From Oscillospiraceae bacterium (GTDB lineage: Bacteria > Bacillota > Clostridia > UMGS1810): a DNA stretch of 5,189 bases. The notes under the pieces are model-generated. The model was not told where the DNA came from and made no database searches. It saw only the letters and a program-made list of their open reading frames with translations. The position numbers were made by a program, and so were the translations under genes. Below, in pieces: positions 1 through 5,155 of this stretch. Where the stretch lies: positions 1-5,189 of the forward strand of contig JAJXRJ010000068.1 of NCBI GenBank assembly GCA_021629085.1, written 5' to 3'. The first letter of the stretch is position 1. The number at the start of each line of letters is the position of its first letter.

Positions 1-4
1 TGCT

Positions 5-33
5 ATTATAGTCTTTTCCAATCACGATGTCAA
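5..33 (-). promoter_or_regulatory. Perfect-consensus leftward sigma-A promoter
   Basis: Read on the minus strand, TTGACA (33-28) is followed after exactly 17 bp by TATAAT (10-5). Both hexamers match the sigma-A (sigma-70) consensus at every position. Transcription would start just beyond the left edge of the window, so the gene served is not visible. It is the mirror image of the rightward promoter, with the two -35 boxes facing each other 17 bp apart. The hexamers and spacing are seen directly; activity is inferred. Confidence 0.75.
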
Positions 34-56
34 TAGTTTTTTAAAATTTATTGACA
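28..56. promoter_or_regulatory. Dyad between divergent promoters, candidate operator
   Basis: TGTCAATA (28-35) and TATTGACA (49-56) are perfect reverse complements. The centre is also symmetric (TTTT 38-41 against AAAA 43-46 around T42), so 12 of 14 position pairs match. Part of the symmetry is forced because two -35 boxes face each other, but the extra TA pairs and the A/T core go beyond that. It could be an operator shared by both promoters, or only a consequence of promoter layout plus an AT-rich spacer. Confidence 0.45.
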
Positions 57-79
57 ATATTTTTATGCAGGTCTATAAT
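51..79 (+). promoter_or_regulatory. Perfect-consensus promoter of the hydrolase gene
   Basis: TTGACA at 51-56 and TATAAT at 74-79 are separated by 17 bp, a full match to the sigma-A consensus. The start of transcription is expected near 86, leaving a leader of about 35 nt before the GTG start at 121. A promoter this close to consensus should be strong unless repressed, and the overlapping dyad at 28-56 is a natural place for a repressor to act. Function is inferred from sequence. Confidence 0.85.
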
Positions 80-104
80 GAGGTGAAGCACAATGTGATC
101 AATT

Positions 105-113
105 GAAGGGAGA
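105..113 (+). promoter_or_regulatory. Ribosome binding site that fixes the GTG start
   Basis: GAAGGGAGA ends 7 nt before the GTG at 121, normal spacing for a purine-rich Shine-Dalgarno. The only nearby ATG (114-116) is out of frame and reaches a stop after four codons, so GTG is the start best supported. Confidence 0.75.
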
Positions 114-120
114 ATGAACC

Positions 121-900
121 GTGATTAAACTTTGGGAAACTGGGAAAACACCGCTTTACGATGCCGGTTTGGATAAATTTGAGCCCTATATGACGCCCTA
201 TTTGGTGGATGGCGCAAAAAGTGCAGTGATTGTTTTACCAGGCGGCGGATATACCCATCGCGCGCCGCATGAGGGAGAGCCCTATGCGCGTTGGCTCAAC
301 ACACTCGGCATTTCGGCATTTGTGCTGGAATACCGAATTGCGCCCTACCGCTATCCATGCCCGCTTTTGGATGCACAGCGTGCCGTAAAGATTGTACGGC
401 ACAACTATCCATTTGATGCGGATAAAATTGGCATCTGCGGTTCTTCTGCAGGCGGGCATCTTGCAGCGCTAACCGCGACTGCAACGCCCGAAGAAACTTC
501 TGCTTACCAAATTGGGGACGAGATTGACAAAGAAAGCGCAAAGGTGGGCTTTGCCATTTTGTGCTATCCGGTCATCACATCCGGCACACACGCCCATAAA
601 GGCAGCTTTCGGACGCTGACCGGCGGCAGCGAGGACGCTGCGCTGTATGAAATGCTGTCCATTGAAAACCGTGTAACTGCTAAGACCTGCCCCATGTTTG
701 TGTGGCATACGGCAAATGATGGCTCGGTTCCCGTGCAAAATCCGCTGATTTTAGCCTCCAGCCTTGATAAATGCGGCGTACCCTTTGAGCTGCACATCTT
801 CCATGACGGAAAGCATGGGCTCGGCCTTGCACAAGAGACTGCCGGCGTATCGGCATGGCCCGCACTTTGTGCCGCCTGGCTGAAAAATATGGGATTTTAA
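121..900 (+). CDS. Alpha/beta hydrolase, acetyl-esterase type
   Basis: A 259-residue serine hydrolase of the alpha/beta-hydrolase fold, of the kind annotated as acetyl esterase, acetylxylan esterase or BD-FAE-like. An oxyanion-loop motif LPGGGY is at residues 39-44, where many relatives have HGGG. The nucleophile elbow GSSAG is at 107-111 with Ser109 as probable nucleophile. Asp200 (in HTANDGSVPV) and His232 (in DGKHG) complete the triad. EGEP at 51-54 and LEYR at 69-72 are also typical of the family. No signal peptide or membrane segment is visible, so it should act in the cytoplasm, perhaps removing acetyl groups from imported sugars or oligosaccharides; that substrate is a guess. It starts with GTG behind a good ribosome binding site and a perfect-consensus promoter, and is followed by a terminator-like hairpin. 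The fold and triad are well supported; the substrate is not. Confidence 0.93.
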   Translation: MIKLWETGKTPLYDAGLDKFEPYMTPYLVDGAKSAVIVLPGGGYTHRAPHEGEPYARWLNTLGISAFVLEYRIAPYRYPCPLLDAQRAVKIVRHNYPFDADKIGICGSSAGGHLAALTATATPEETSAYQIGDEIDKESAKVGFAILCYPVITSGTHAHKGSFRTLTGGSEDAALYEMLSIENRVTAKTCPMFVWHTANDGSVPVQNPLILASSLDKCGVPFELHIFHDGKHGLGLAQETAGVSAWPALCAAWLKNMGF

Positions 901-912
901 AAGAATAAACCC

Positions 913-965
913 AGCCCCCTTTTAATAATCATGTAGTAAGGCGATTGAAAAGGGGTGCTTTTTTT
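913..965 (+). terminator. Terminator-like hairpin that includes the next gene's SD
   Basis: AGC+CCCCTTTT (913-923) pairs with AAAAGGGG+GCT (948-955, 957-959), leaving T956 as a single bulge. A second short stem, AATC 927-930 with GATT 943-946, extends it inward. Six T residues (960-965) follow directly, so the shape is that of an intrinsic terminator for the hydrolase gene. Its 3' arm AAAAGGGG is also the only good Shine-Dalgarno of the next gene, and the T-run ends in that gene's TTG start. Besides stopping transcription, the fold would hide the ribosome binding site in any read-through transcript. Confidence 0.7.
948..955 (+). promoter_or_regulatory. Shine-Dalgarno that selects the TTG start at 964
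   Basis: AAAAGGGG is followed by 8 nt and then TTG at 964-966, ideal spacing. The alternative in-frame GTG at 955-957 overlaps the last G of this motif, and has only a weak AAGG at 938-941, 13 nt upstream. The TTG is therefore preferred. Confidence 0.7.
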
Positions 966-1863
966 GAAAAATGTTTTTATAAAAGGCCAGGAAAATTCCC
1001 TGTGGAATTTTTATGTGGACGATAAAAAACGGCTGTGCTATGAGACAAAAAAAGGGAAACGCGAAATTTTGCTGGAGGCGTGCAGTGAAGAATTTGATGT
1101 CTGCGGCAGTGAGGATGGCAGTATTCACATTGCATATCAAGATGAAATAGGAAGCGTCAATTATATCGTTTACAGCGATGGAACCTGGAAAAAATACTGC
1201 CTTTTAAAAAGCCGGTCACAGAACAAAAACATGCGCGCATTCCGCCTGTTTTATATAAATGGGCAGCTGGAATTGTTTTACATTTTGCTTCATCAATTTA
1301 AATTTATGCTAGTACACCAAAGCATCCATATACAAAACTTTGCCGCACCCGACGTCATTGGTTATATTGAAAATGACAGTTATTTTGTGTGTGCAGACAG
1401 CCAATCCCGGCTGCACATTGTGTTTAAAGCGCCGGAGGGCGGTGTGCAATACCGGATCTACGACAGCAAGCAGCGCCGGTACCAAGAGCAGATGCTGGAA
1501 ATAAGCGGCGATATCCGTGCCCTTTGCGGCGCCTGCGCACCGGATGGCACGCTGCATATTGCATATGTGGAACAGGCAAAATCAAACGCCCATTATACGC
1601 TGTGCCACCATGCACAAAATGGGAAACAGAAAAAAACTGTGGGGTTTGGATCCGACCCTAACGTCCGCCCCTTTCTTTTCTTCCAAGACAACACCCTGCA
1701 TATTTTGTGGCAAGAGCGCTATGATACCTATGAGGCAATCTCCAAAAACATGGGCGAAAAATTTTCTACCGCCCGGCCCATTGGGAGAAATATTGTACTT
1801 TGTGCCTGCAAATTTCAAGCGTCACCTGAAAAGCTGCACTACATGCGTGCAAGTGAATTTTAA
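964..1863 (+). CDS. Unrecognised soluble repeat protein, probable beta-propeller
   Basis: A 299-residue protein from the TTG at 964; a GTG at 955 would add three residues but lies inside the ribosome binding site. I do not recognise a named family. A motif of the form [D/N]-G-x-[L/I]-H-I-[A/V]-[Y/F] recurs: DGSIHIAY at 51-58, NGQLELFY at 100-107, QSRLHIVF at 148-155, DGTLHIAY at 194-201, DNTLHILW at 242-249, and a shorter EKLHYM at 289-294. The spacing is 46-49 residues, and a tyrosine-rich strand follows most copies (VNYIVY 66-71, VQYRIY 161-166, AHYTLC 209-214). This is the pattern of a 6- or 7-bladed beta-propeller, and the N-terminal strands (NSLWNFYVD) may close the ring with the C-terminal strand. 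There is no signal peptide, membrane segment or catalytic motif, so a cytosolic binding or scaffold role is the most that can be inferred. No promoter of its own was found; expression may depend on read-through of the hairpin at 913-965. It converges on the methyltransferase gene and shares its terminator. Confidence 0.85.
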   Translation: MKNVFIKGQENSLWNFYVDDKKRLCYETKKGKREILLEACSEEFDVCGSEDGSIHIAYQDEIGSVNYIVYSDGTWKKYCLLKSRSQNKNMRAFRLFYINGQLELFYILLHQFKFMLVHQSIHIQNFAAPDVIGYIENDSYFVCADSQSRLHIVFKAPEGGVQYRIYDSKQRRYQEQMLEISGDIRALCGACAPDGTLHIAYVEQAKSNAHYTLCHHAQNGKQKKTVGFGSDPNVRPFLFFQDNTLHILWQERYDTYEAISKNMGEKFSTARPIGRNIVLCACKFQASPEKLHYMRASEF

Positions 1864-1867
1864 TATC

Positions 1868-1898
1868 AAAAAAAGCCTTGCAGCAGCAAGGCTTTTTT
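1868..1898. terminator. Bidirectional intrinsic terminator between convergent genes
   Basis: GCCTTGC (1875-1881) pairs perfectly with GCAAGGC (1886-1892) around an AGCA loop. Seven A residues (1868-1874) on the left and six T residues (1893-1898) on the right give a U-run in both reading directions. It ends the propeller gene from the left and the ktrB-ktrA-methyltransferase operon from the right. The methyltransferase stop codon (1897-1899 on the minus strand) overlaps the edge of the structure. Confidence 0.93.
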
Positions 1899-2685
1899 AA
1901 TGTACCAACTTTGCTTTTTGCCGCACGGCTTCATAGAGAATCACTCCGCAGGCAACCGCTGCATTGAGCGATTCCGTCCCGCCTAAAATGGGAATTTTTA
2001 TCATTTGGTCTGCCCACGCACGTGTCTCCTTTCGGATGCCGTGCGCCTCGTTACCAATGATGAGTGCAGTCTTTTTGGTAAAGTCGGCGCCATAATAAAG
2101 CGTTTCTGTTTCCAATGCCGCCGCGAGTATACAAAACCCACTGGATTTGAGCGCCGGAAACACACACTCCCCTTCTCTTAGCACCGCAATGGGCAGCCGG
2201 CAAAGCCCAGCCATGGTAGAACGTACGGTTTTGGGATTATAGAGATCAACACAGTCGTAAGAAAGGATGAGCAAATCCACGCCCGCAGCGTCACAGGTGC
2301 GAATGATTGTGCCCATGTTTCCCGGGTCGGCAATCCCGTCTAAATAAACCGCAAAATTTGCGTTGCAAAGCGCGGCGGGTGAAAAGCGGTGTTCCGAAAT
2401 TTTCGCCACAGCTAAAATCCCCTGCGGGCTGACAGTTTCAGAAAGCGTACAAAAAAGCGCCTGTGGTACCCGATAGGTTCGTGCAACTGCAATTTCCGGG
2501 CCGTCATAAGCATCCGACAGGACAACACAGGAAACCTCTGTGCCCAAATTTACAGCATCTTCCACCAGCCGCCGCCCTTCCAGCAAAAATTCACCGCACT
2601 TTTTGCGGTATGCCGCGCCAGATAACCGTTTAATATGCTTTATGACCGCATTGGACGGGCTGGAAATATCAACAACACTGCTCAT
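1897..2685 (-). CDS. TrmH/SpoU-family RNA 2'-O-methyltransferase
   Basis: A 262-residue SPOUT-class enzyme that transfers a methyl group from S-adenosylmethionine to a ribose 2'-OH, most likely in rRNA. The N-terminal part (about 10-95) resembles the small substrate-binding domain of the family, with an EGRRLVEDA segment at 36-44. The C-terminal trefoil-knot domain holds all three SpoU motifs: motif 1 DPGNMGTIIRT at 120-130 (Asn123, Arg129), motif 2 NPKTVRSTMAG at 150-160, and motif 3 IIGNEAHGI at 209-217 continuing to IPILGGTESLNAAVA at 231-245. Layout and length fit the Bacillus YsgA-like group more than tRNA TrmH; the exact target nucleotide cannot be read from the sequence. Its ATG overlaps the ktrA stop as ATGA, and a GGAGAA ribosome binding site lies inside the end of ktrA (2692-2697), so translation is probably coupled. 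It is the last gene before the shared terminator; pheST, which follows the related gene in some Firmicutes, is absent here. Confidence 0.93.
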   Translation of the reverse strand: MSSVVDISSPSNAVIKHIKRLSGAAYRKKCGEFLLEGRRLVEDAVNLGTEVSCVVLSDAYDGPEIAVARTYRVPQALFCTLSETVSPQGILAVAKISEHRFSPAALCNANFAVYLDGIADPGNMGTIIRTCDAAGVDLLILSYDCVDLYNPKTVRSTMAGLCRLPIAVLREGECVFPALKSSGFCILAAALETETLYYGADFTKKTALIIGNEAHGIRKETRAWADQMIKIPILGGTESLNAAVACGVILYEAVRQKAKLVH

Positions 2686-3323
2686 CGGATTTTCTCCAAA
2701 TCTGCATTTGCACCCAGCACAACCATAATGTCATCCTCTTTAAGCAGCCGTTCGCCGCTGGGCGCAATCTCAATACCATTTTTGGTTTTGATGGCCATAA
2801 TGGTAATCCCATAGTTGGCGCGCACATTGAGCGCTTTTAAGCTCTTGCCCACCCAGTCCGCCGGGACTGCAAGCTCCACAATGCTGTGCTTGGGAGAAAG
2901 CTCAATGTAGTCTAAAATATTGTTGTCTGCAAGGCTGCGGGCAATTTTGATTCCCATATCACGTTCGGGAAAAATGACCTTGTCCGCGCCGACTTTTAGC
3001 AGCACCTTGGAGTGCAAATCACTCTGCGCCTTTGCAAGAATGTATTTTAATCCCATTTCTTTTAACAGCAGCGTGGTTAAAATACTGGACTCCATGTCCT
3101 CTCCCACTGCTACAACGCCAACGTCAAAGTTCCGCACACCAAGCGACTTTAACACAGCCTCATCCGCACAATCGCCAATCACTGCGTGGGTCACATGATT
3201 GGAAATATCAGAAATGACATCCTCATTTTTGTCAATGACAAGCACTTCAAATCCAAAGTCGAACAATGCCTTTGCCAGGCTGCTGCCAAAGCGCCCTGCA
3301 CCCAATACTACAAAGGTTTTCAT
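2682..3323 (-). CDS. ktrA: KtrA/TrkA-type K+ uptake regulatory subunit (RCK protein)
   Basis: A 213-residue cytosolic gating subunit that forms a ring under the KtrB membrane channel and opens or closes it according to bound nucleotide. The N-terminal RCK_N Rossmann domain (about 1-125) has the dinucleotide-binding motif GAGRFG at 8-13 and an acidic Asp31 at the end of the second strand (VLVIDKNE). GDCADEAVL is at 50-58. The C-terminal RCK_C domain (about 136-213) includes NYGITIMAI at 170-178 and LLKEDDIMVVLG at 193-204. One RCK_N plus one RCK_C in about 220 residues matches KtrA/KtrC rather than the double-length enterobacterial TrkA. In Firmicutes, RCK_C domains of this group bind c-di-AMP; that is family knowledge, not shown here. 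The start at 3323 is chosen because AAAGGAG (3340-3334) precedes it by 10 nt. An in-frame upstream ATG at 3350 lies within ktrB and adds nine residues ahead of the first strand. It sits 16 nt after ktrB and overlaps the methyltransferase start by 4 nt. Confidence 0.95.
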   Translation of the reverse strand: MKTFVVLGAGRFGSSLAKALFDFGFEVLVIDKNEDVISDISNHVTHAVIGDCADEAVLKSLGVRNFDVGVVAVGEDMESSILTTLLLKEMGLKYILAKAQSDLHSKVLLKVGADKVIFPERDMGIKIARSLADNNILDYIELSPKHSIVELAVPADWVGKSLKALNVRANYGITIMAIKTKNGIEIAPSGERLLKEDDIMVVLGANADLEKIR

Positions 3324-3333
3324 AAACTGATTT

Positions 3334-3340
3334 CTCCTTT
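3334..3340 (-). promoter_or_regulatory. Ribosome binding site fixing the ktrA start
   Basis: On the minus strand AAAGGAG lies 10 nt before the ATG at 3323 and begins on the last base of the ktrB stop codon (3342-3340). Ribosomes finishing ktrB stop on this site, which suits coupled production of the two subunits. It argues against the ATG at 3350. Confidence 0.8.
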
Positions 3341-4710
3341 TATCCAACACTCACTTTACCTTCCGGATATTTGATTTTAGAAGGCCGCTGATTATTTGAT
3401 TTGAGCGCAAGCGCCCATCCAATGGTGAGTACGCCCACCCTGCCCAAAAACATGGTAATGATTAATATAACCTTGCTTGCACCGCAAAGATGCGGCGTAA
3501 TGCCAGTGGAAATACCAACTGTGCCAAATGCCGACGACACCTCAAATAATATGTCTAAAAAGTCAAAATCTTCAAATACGCAAATCAGCATTGTGCCGAA
3601 AACGACAATTCCAAGCGCCATCATCAAAATAAACAAGCAGCGTAAAATAAGCGTTCCAGAAAGCCTGCGCGAAAAAATATTGACATCGCTGTATCCGCGC
3701 ATAACCGCCAAAATAGCAATGAGCAGCACACCAAAAGTAGTCGTTTTGATACCGCCTGCCGTAGATCCAGGCGAACCGCCAATGATCATTAAAATGATGG
3801 ACAAAAGCTTGGACTGATCGGTTAATCCCTTCTGGTCCACTGCGTTGAACCCCGCCGTCCTGGTTGTCACTGACTGAAAGAGCGCATTGGTAAATTTATC
3901 CCACAAATTCATACCGCCAAGGGTTTTGTCGTTGGCATATTCAAAAATGAAAAACCCCAAAGTTCCCGCGACAAGAAGCATTACCGTTACAGTGAACACA
4001 ATTTTTGTATGTAGGGAAAACCCTTTTTTTGTCCGCTGGCGGAACAGCACGTCACCCCATACTGAAAAACCAATACCGCCAATGACAATCAGTACCATCA
4101 CGGTATACATCACAATAAAATTAGAGTGATAGGAAACCAGCGAACTAAATGCGTCTCGCTCGCCCATCAGGTCGAATCCCGCATTACAAAACGCGGAAAC
4201 CGAGTGAAAAACACCCTTGATGACACCATCCACAAGCCCAAAATCGCGGCAAAACTGGATAGAGAGCAGCAGTGCCCCCGCCACCTCAAGCAACAGAGTG
4301 CCAAAAATGACATGGCGTGTAAGATTAATAATCCCCTGAATATCGCCTTGATTAAAACTTTCCGCCGTTACAAGGCGCTGTTTTAACGTAATTTGTTTGC
4401 GCATAGCAAATGAAAATAAGGTTGCCATTGTCATAAATCCAAGCCCGCCGATTTGAATCAGCAGCAAAATAACTGTCTGGCCAAATGGCGCCCAGTAAGA
4501 ATAGGTGTCATAAACAACGAGCCCTGTGACACACGTTGCAGACGTTGCTGTAAACAACGCGTCTAAAAAGGGGGTGCGGACGCCGCTGCGGGTTGCAGCC
4601 GATGTGGTAAGAAGCCCTGCTCCCACTAAAATGATAAGCGCAAAACCCAATGCCAGGATACGCGTAGGCGTAAGGATAATAAACAGCCGATTAACAGGAA
4701 TTTTCTTCAT
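3340..4710 (-). CDS. ktrB: KtrB/TrkH-family K+ channel subunit
   Basis: A 456-residue integral membrane protein of the KtrB/TrkH superfamily, the K+-conducting subunit of a Ktr system (often Na+-dependent). It shows the fourfold membrane-pore-membrane plan. The four selectivity-filter loops are SATCVTGL (57-64, Gly63), SAFCNAGF (172-179, Gly178), TTRTAGF (282-288, Gly287) and SAFGTVGI (393-400, Gly399), so all four filter glycines are present. The intramembrane gating loop is the glycine-rich GGSPGSTAGGIKTTT at 311-325. The conserved arginine of the last helix is Arg424 in FLGRVG. The length and the C-terminal YPEGKVSVG resemble Bacillus KtrB (about 445 aa) rather than longer enterobacterial TrkH. 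The ATG at 4710 has GGAG (4721-4718) 7 nt upstream. The partner ktrA follows after 16 nt. A promoter candidate inside the 4768-4798 repeat may let this operon be expressed apart from rplT. Sequence alone does not settle the coupling ion. Confidence 0.96.
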   Translation of the reverse strand: MKKIPVNRLFIILTPTRILALGFALIILVGAGLLTTSAATRSGVRTPFLDALFTATSATCVTGLVVYDTYSYWAPFGQTVILLLIQIGGLGFMTMATLFSFAMRKQITLKQRLVTAESFNQGDIQGIINLTRHVIFGTLLLEVAGALLLSIQFCRDFGLVDGVIKGVFHSVSAFCNAGFDLMGERDAFSSLVSYHSNFIVMYTVMVLIVIGGIGFSVWGDVLFRQRTKKGFSLHTKIVFTVTVMLLVAGTLGFFIFEYANDKTLGGMNLWDKFTNALFQSVTTRTAGFNAVDQKGLTDQSKLLSIILMIIGGSPGSTAGGIKTTTFGVLLIAILAVMRGYSDVNIFSRRLSGTLILRCLFILMMALGIVVFGTMLICVFEDFDFLDILFEVSSAFGTVGISTGITPHLCGASKVILIITMFLGRVGVLTIGWALALKSNNQRPSKIKYPEGKVSVG

Positions 4711-4767
4711 GTGTGTTCTCCACTTTCACTGCAAAATTTCACCTTGATACAGTGGGTAAAATGCGAA

Positions 4768-4795
4768 ACCACTATATGCATAAACATATAGTGGT
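4768..4795 (-). repeat. Perfect 11-bp inverted repeat after rplT
   Basis: ACCACTATATG (4768-4778) and CATATAGTGGT (4785-4795) are exact reverse complements around a 6-nt centre. Placed directly after rplT, it could be the operon's terminator hairpin, but the bases after the stem on the minus strand (TTCGCATTTTA) are a poor, interrupted U-run and the stem is mostly A/T. A leaky terminator, an mRNA 3'-end protector or a DNA operator over the ktrB promoter are all possible. The repeat itself is certain; its role is not. Confidence 0.6.
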
Positions 4796-4798
4796 CAA
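4771..4798 (-). promoter_or_regulatory. Candidate sigma-A promoter for the ktrB operon
   Basis: On the minus strand TTGACC (4798-4793) and TATAGT (4776-4771) each differ from consensus by one base and are 16 bp apart. Transcription would start near 4764, giving a leader of about 54 nt before ktrB. The -35 box begins 3 bp after the rplT stop codon. The -10 box and half of the -35 box lie in opposite arms of the inverted repeat 4768-4795, so either a regulator or the repeat's terminator role could explain the symmetry. Confidence 0.5.
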
Positions 4799-4801
4799 TT
4801 A

Positions 4802-5155
4802 TTAAAGCGCGGCCTTTGCCTTTTCAACCAGCTCAGTAAACGCTTTTGGGTCAGAAATTGCAATTTCTGAAAGCATTTTCCGGTTCATATCAATATTGGC
4901 TTTTTTTAACCCGCTGATGAATCTGGAATAATTCATGCCATTTAACTTTGCTGCGGCACTGATTCTAGTAATCCACAGCCTGCGGAAATCACGTTTGCGA
5001 AGTTTTCTGCCTTTGTAGGCATATACTAACGATTTCATAACCGCCTGTTTAGCAGTTCTAAACAGCTTGCTTTTTGCACCTCTATATCCCTTGGCGAGTT
5101 TTAAAACCCGTTTGCGTCTTTTTCTTGTAGCAACTGCGCCTTTTACTCTTGCCAT
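4802..5155 (-). CDS. rplT: 50S ribosomal protein L20
   Basis: A 117-residue, strongly basic protein with the usual L20 length and sequence: N-terminal MARVKG, a long Lys/Arg-rich N-terminal extension (residues 11-60, including TRKRRKRVLKLAKGYRG at 10-26), the conserved WITRI at 61-65 and a globular C-terminal domain with SRFISGLKKA at 77-86. L20 binds 23S rRNA early in large-subunit assembly. In Bacillus and Escherichia it also represses its own infC-rpmI-rplT operon by binding leader RNA; that leader would lie beyond the right edge. AAGGAG (5174-5169) precedes the ATG by 13 nt, a little long. A minus-strand TAA at 5189-5187 could be the rpmI stop, but too little sequence is present to say. 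Confidence 0.98.
   Translation of the reverse strand: MARVKGAVATRKRRKRVLKLAKGYRGAKSKLFRTAKQAVMKSLVYAYKGRKLRKRDFRRLWITRISAAAKLNGMNYSRFISGLKKANIDMNRKMLSEIAISDPKAFTELVEKAKAAL

Noticed and set aside
91..105. CAAT...ATTG and TGATCA symmetry in the hydrolase leader
   Set aside because: The two short symmetries have different centres and are expected by chance in A/T-rich DNA.
114..128. Four-codon mini-ORF (ATG AAC CGT GAT TAA) overlapping the hydrolase start
   Set aside because: The ATG is only about one base from the end of the GGGAG core, too close for normal initiation, and nothing else supports a leader peptide.
955..966. GTG at 955 as the start of the propeller-like protein
   Set aside because: It overlaps the last G of the best Shine-Dalgarno (948-955) and has only a weak AAGG 13 nt upstream; the TTG at 964 has ideal 8-nt spacing.
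1517..1900. Second-frame open reading frame of 127 codons inside the propeller gene
   Set aside because: It is in another frame of a gene with a convincing periodic motif, starts mid-gene without a ribosome binding site, and runs into the terminator.
3324..3350. Nine-residue upstream extension of KtrA from the ATG at 3350
   Set aside because: It overlaps the ktrB end, lies upstream of the good AAAGGAG site, and puts a charged stretch ahead of the first Rossmann strand that the family normally lacks.
3401..3817. Plus-strand open frame of 138 codons opposite ktrB
   Set aside because: It lies wholly inside a clearly coding membrane protein gene on the other strand, has no ribosome binding site of note, and its translation resembles no protein family; an antisense shadow.
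4727..4754. CACTG/CAGTG pair in the ktrB leader as a regulatory hairpin or riboswitch
   Set aside because: Only five base pairs around an 18-nt loop, it does not cover the ribosome binding site, and the 91-nt gap is too small for a known K+ or c-di-AMP riboswitch.
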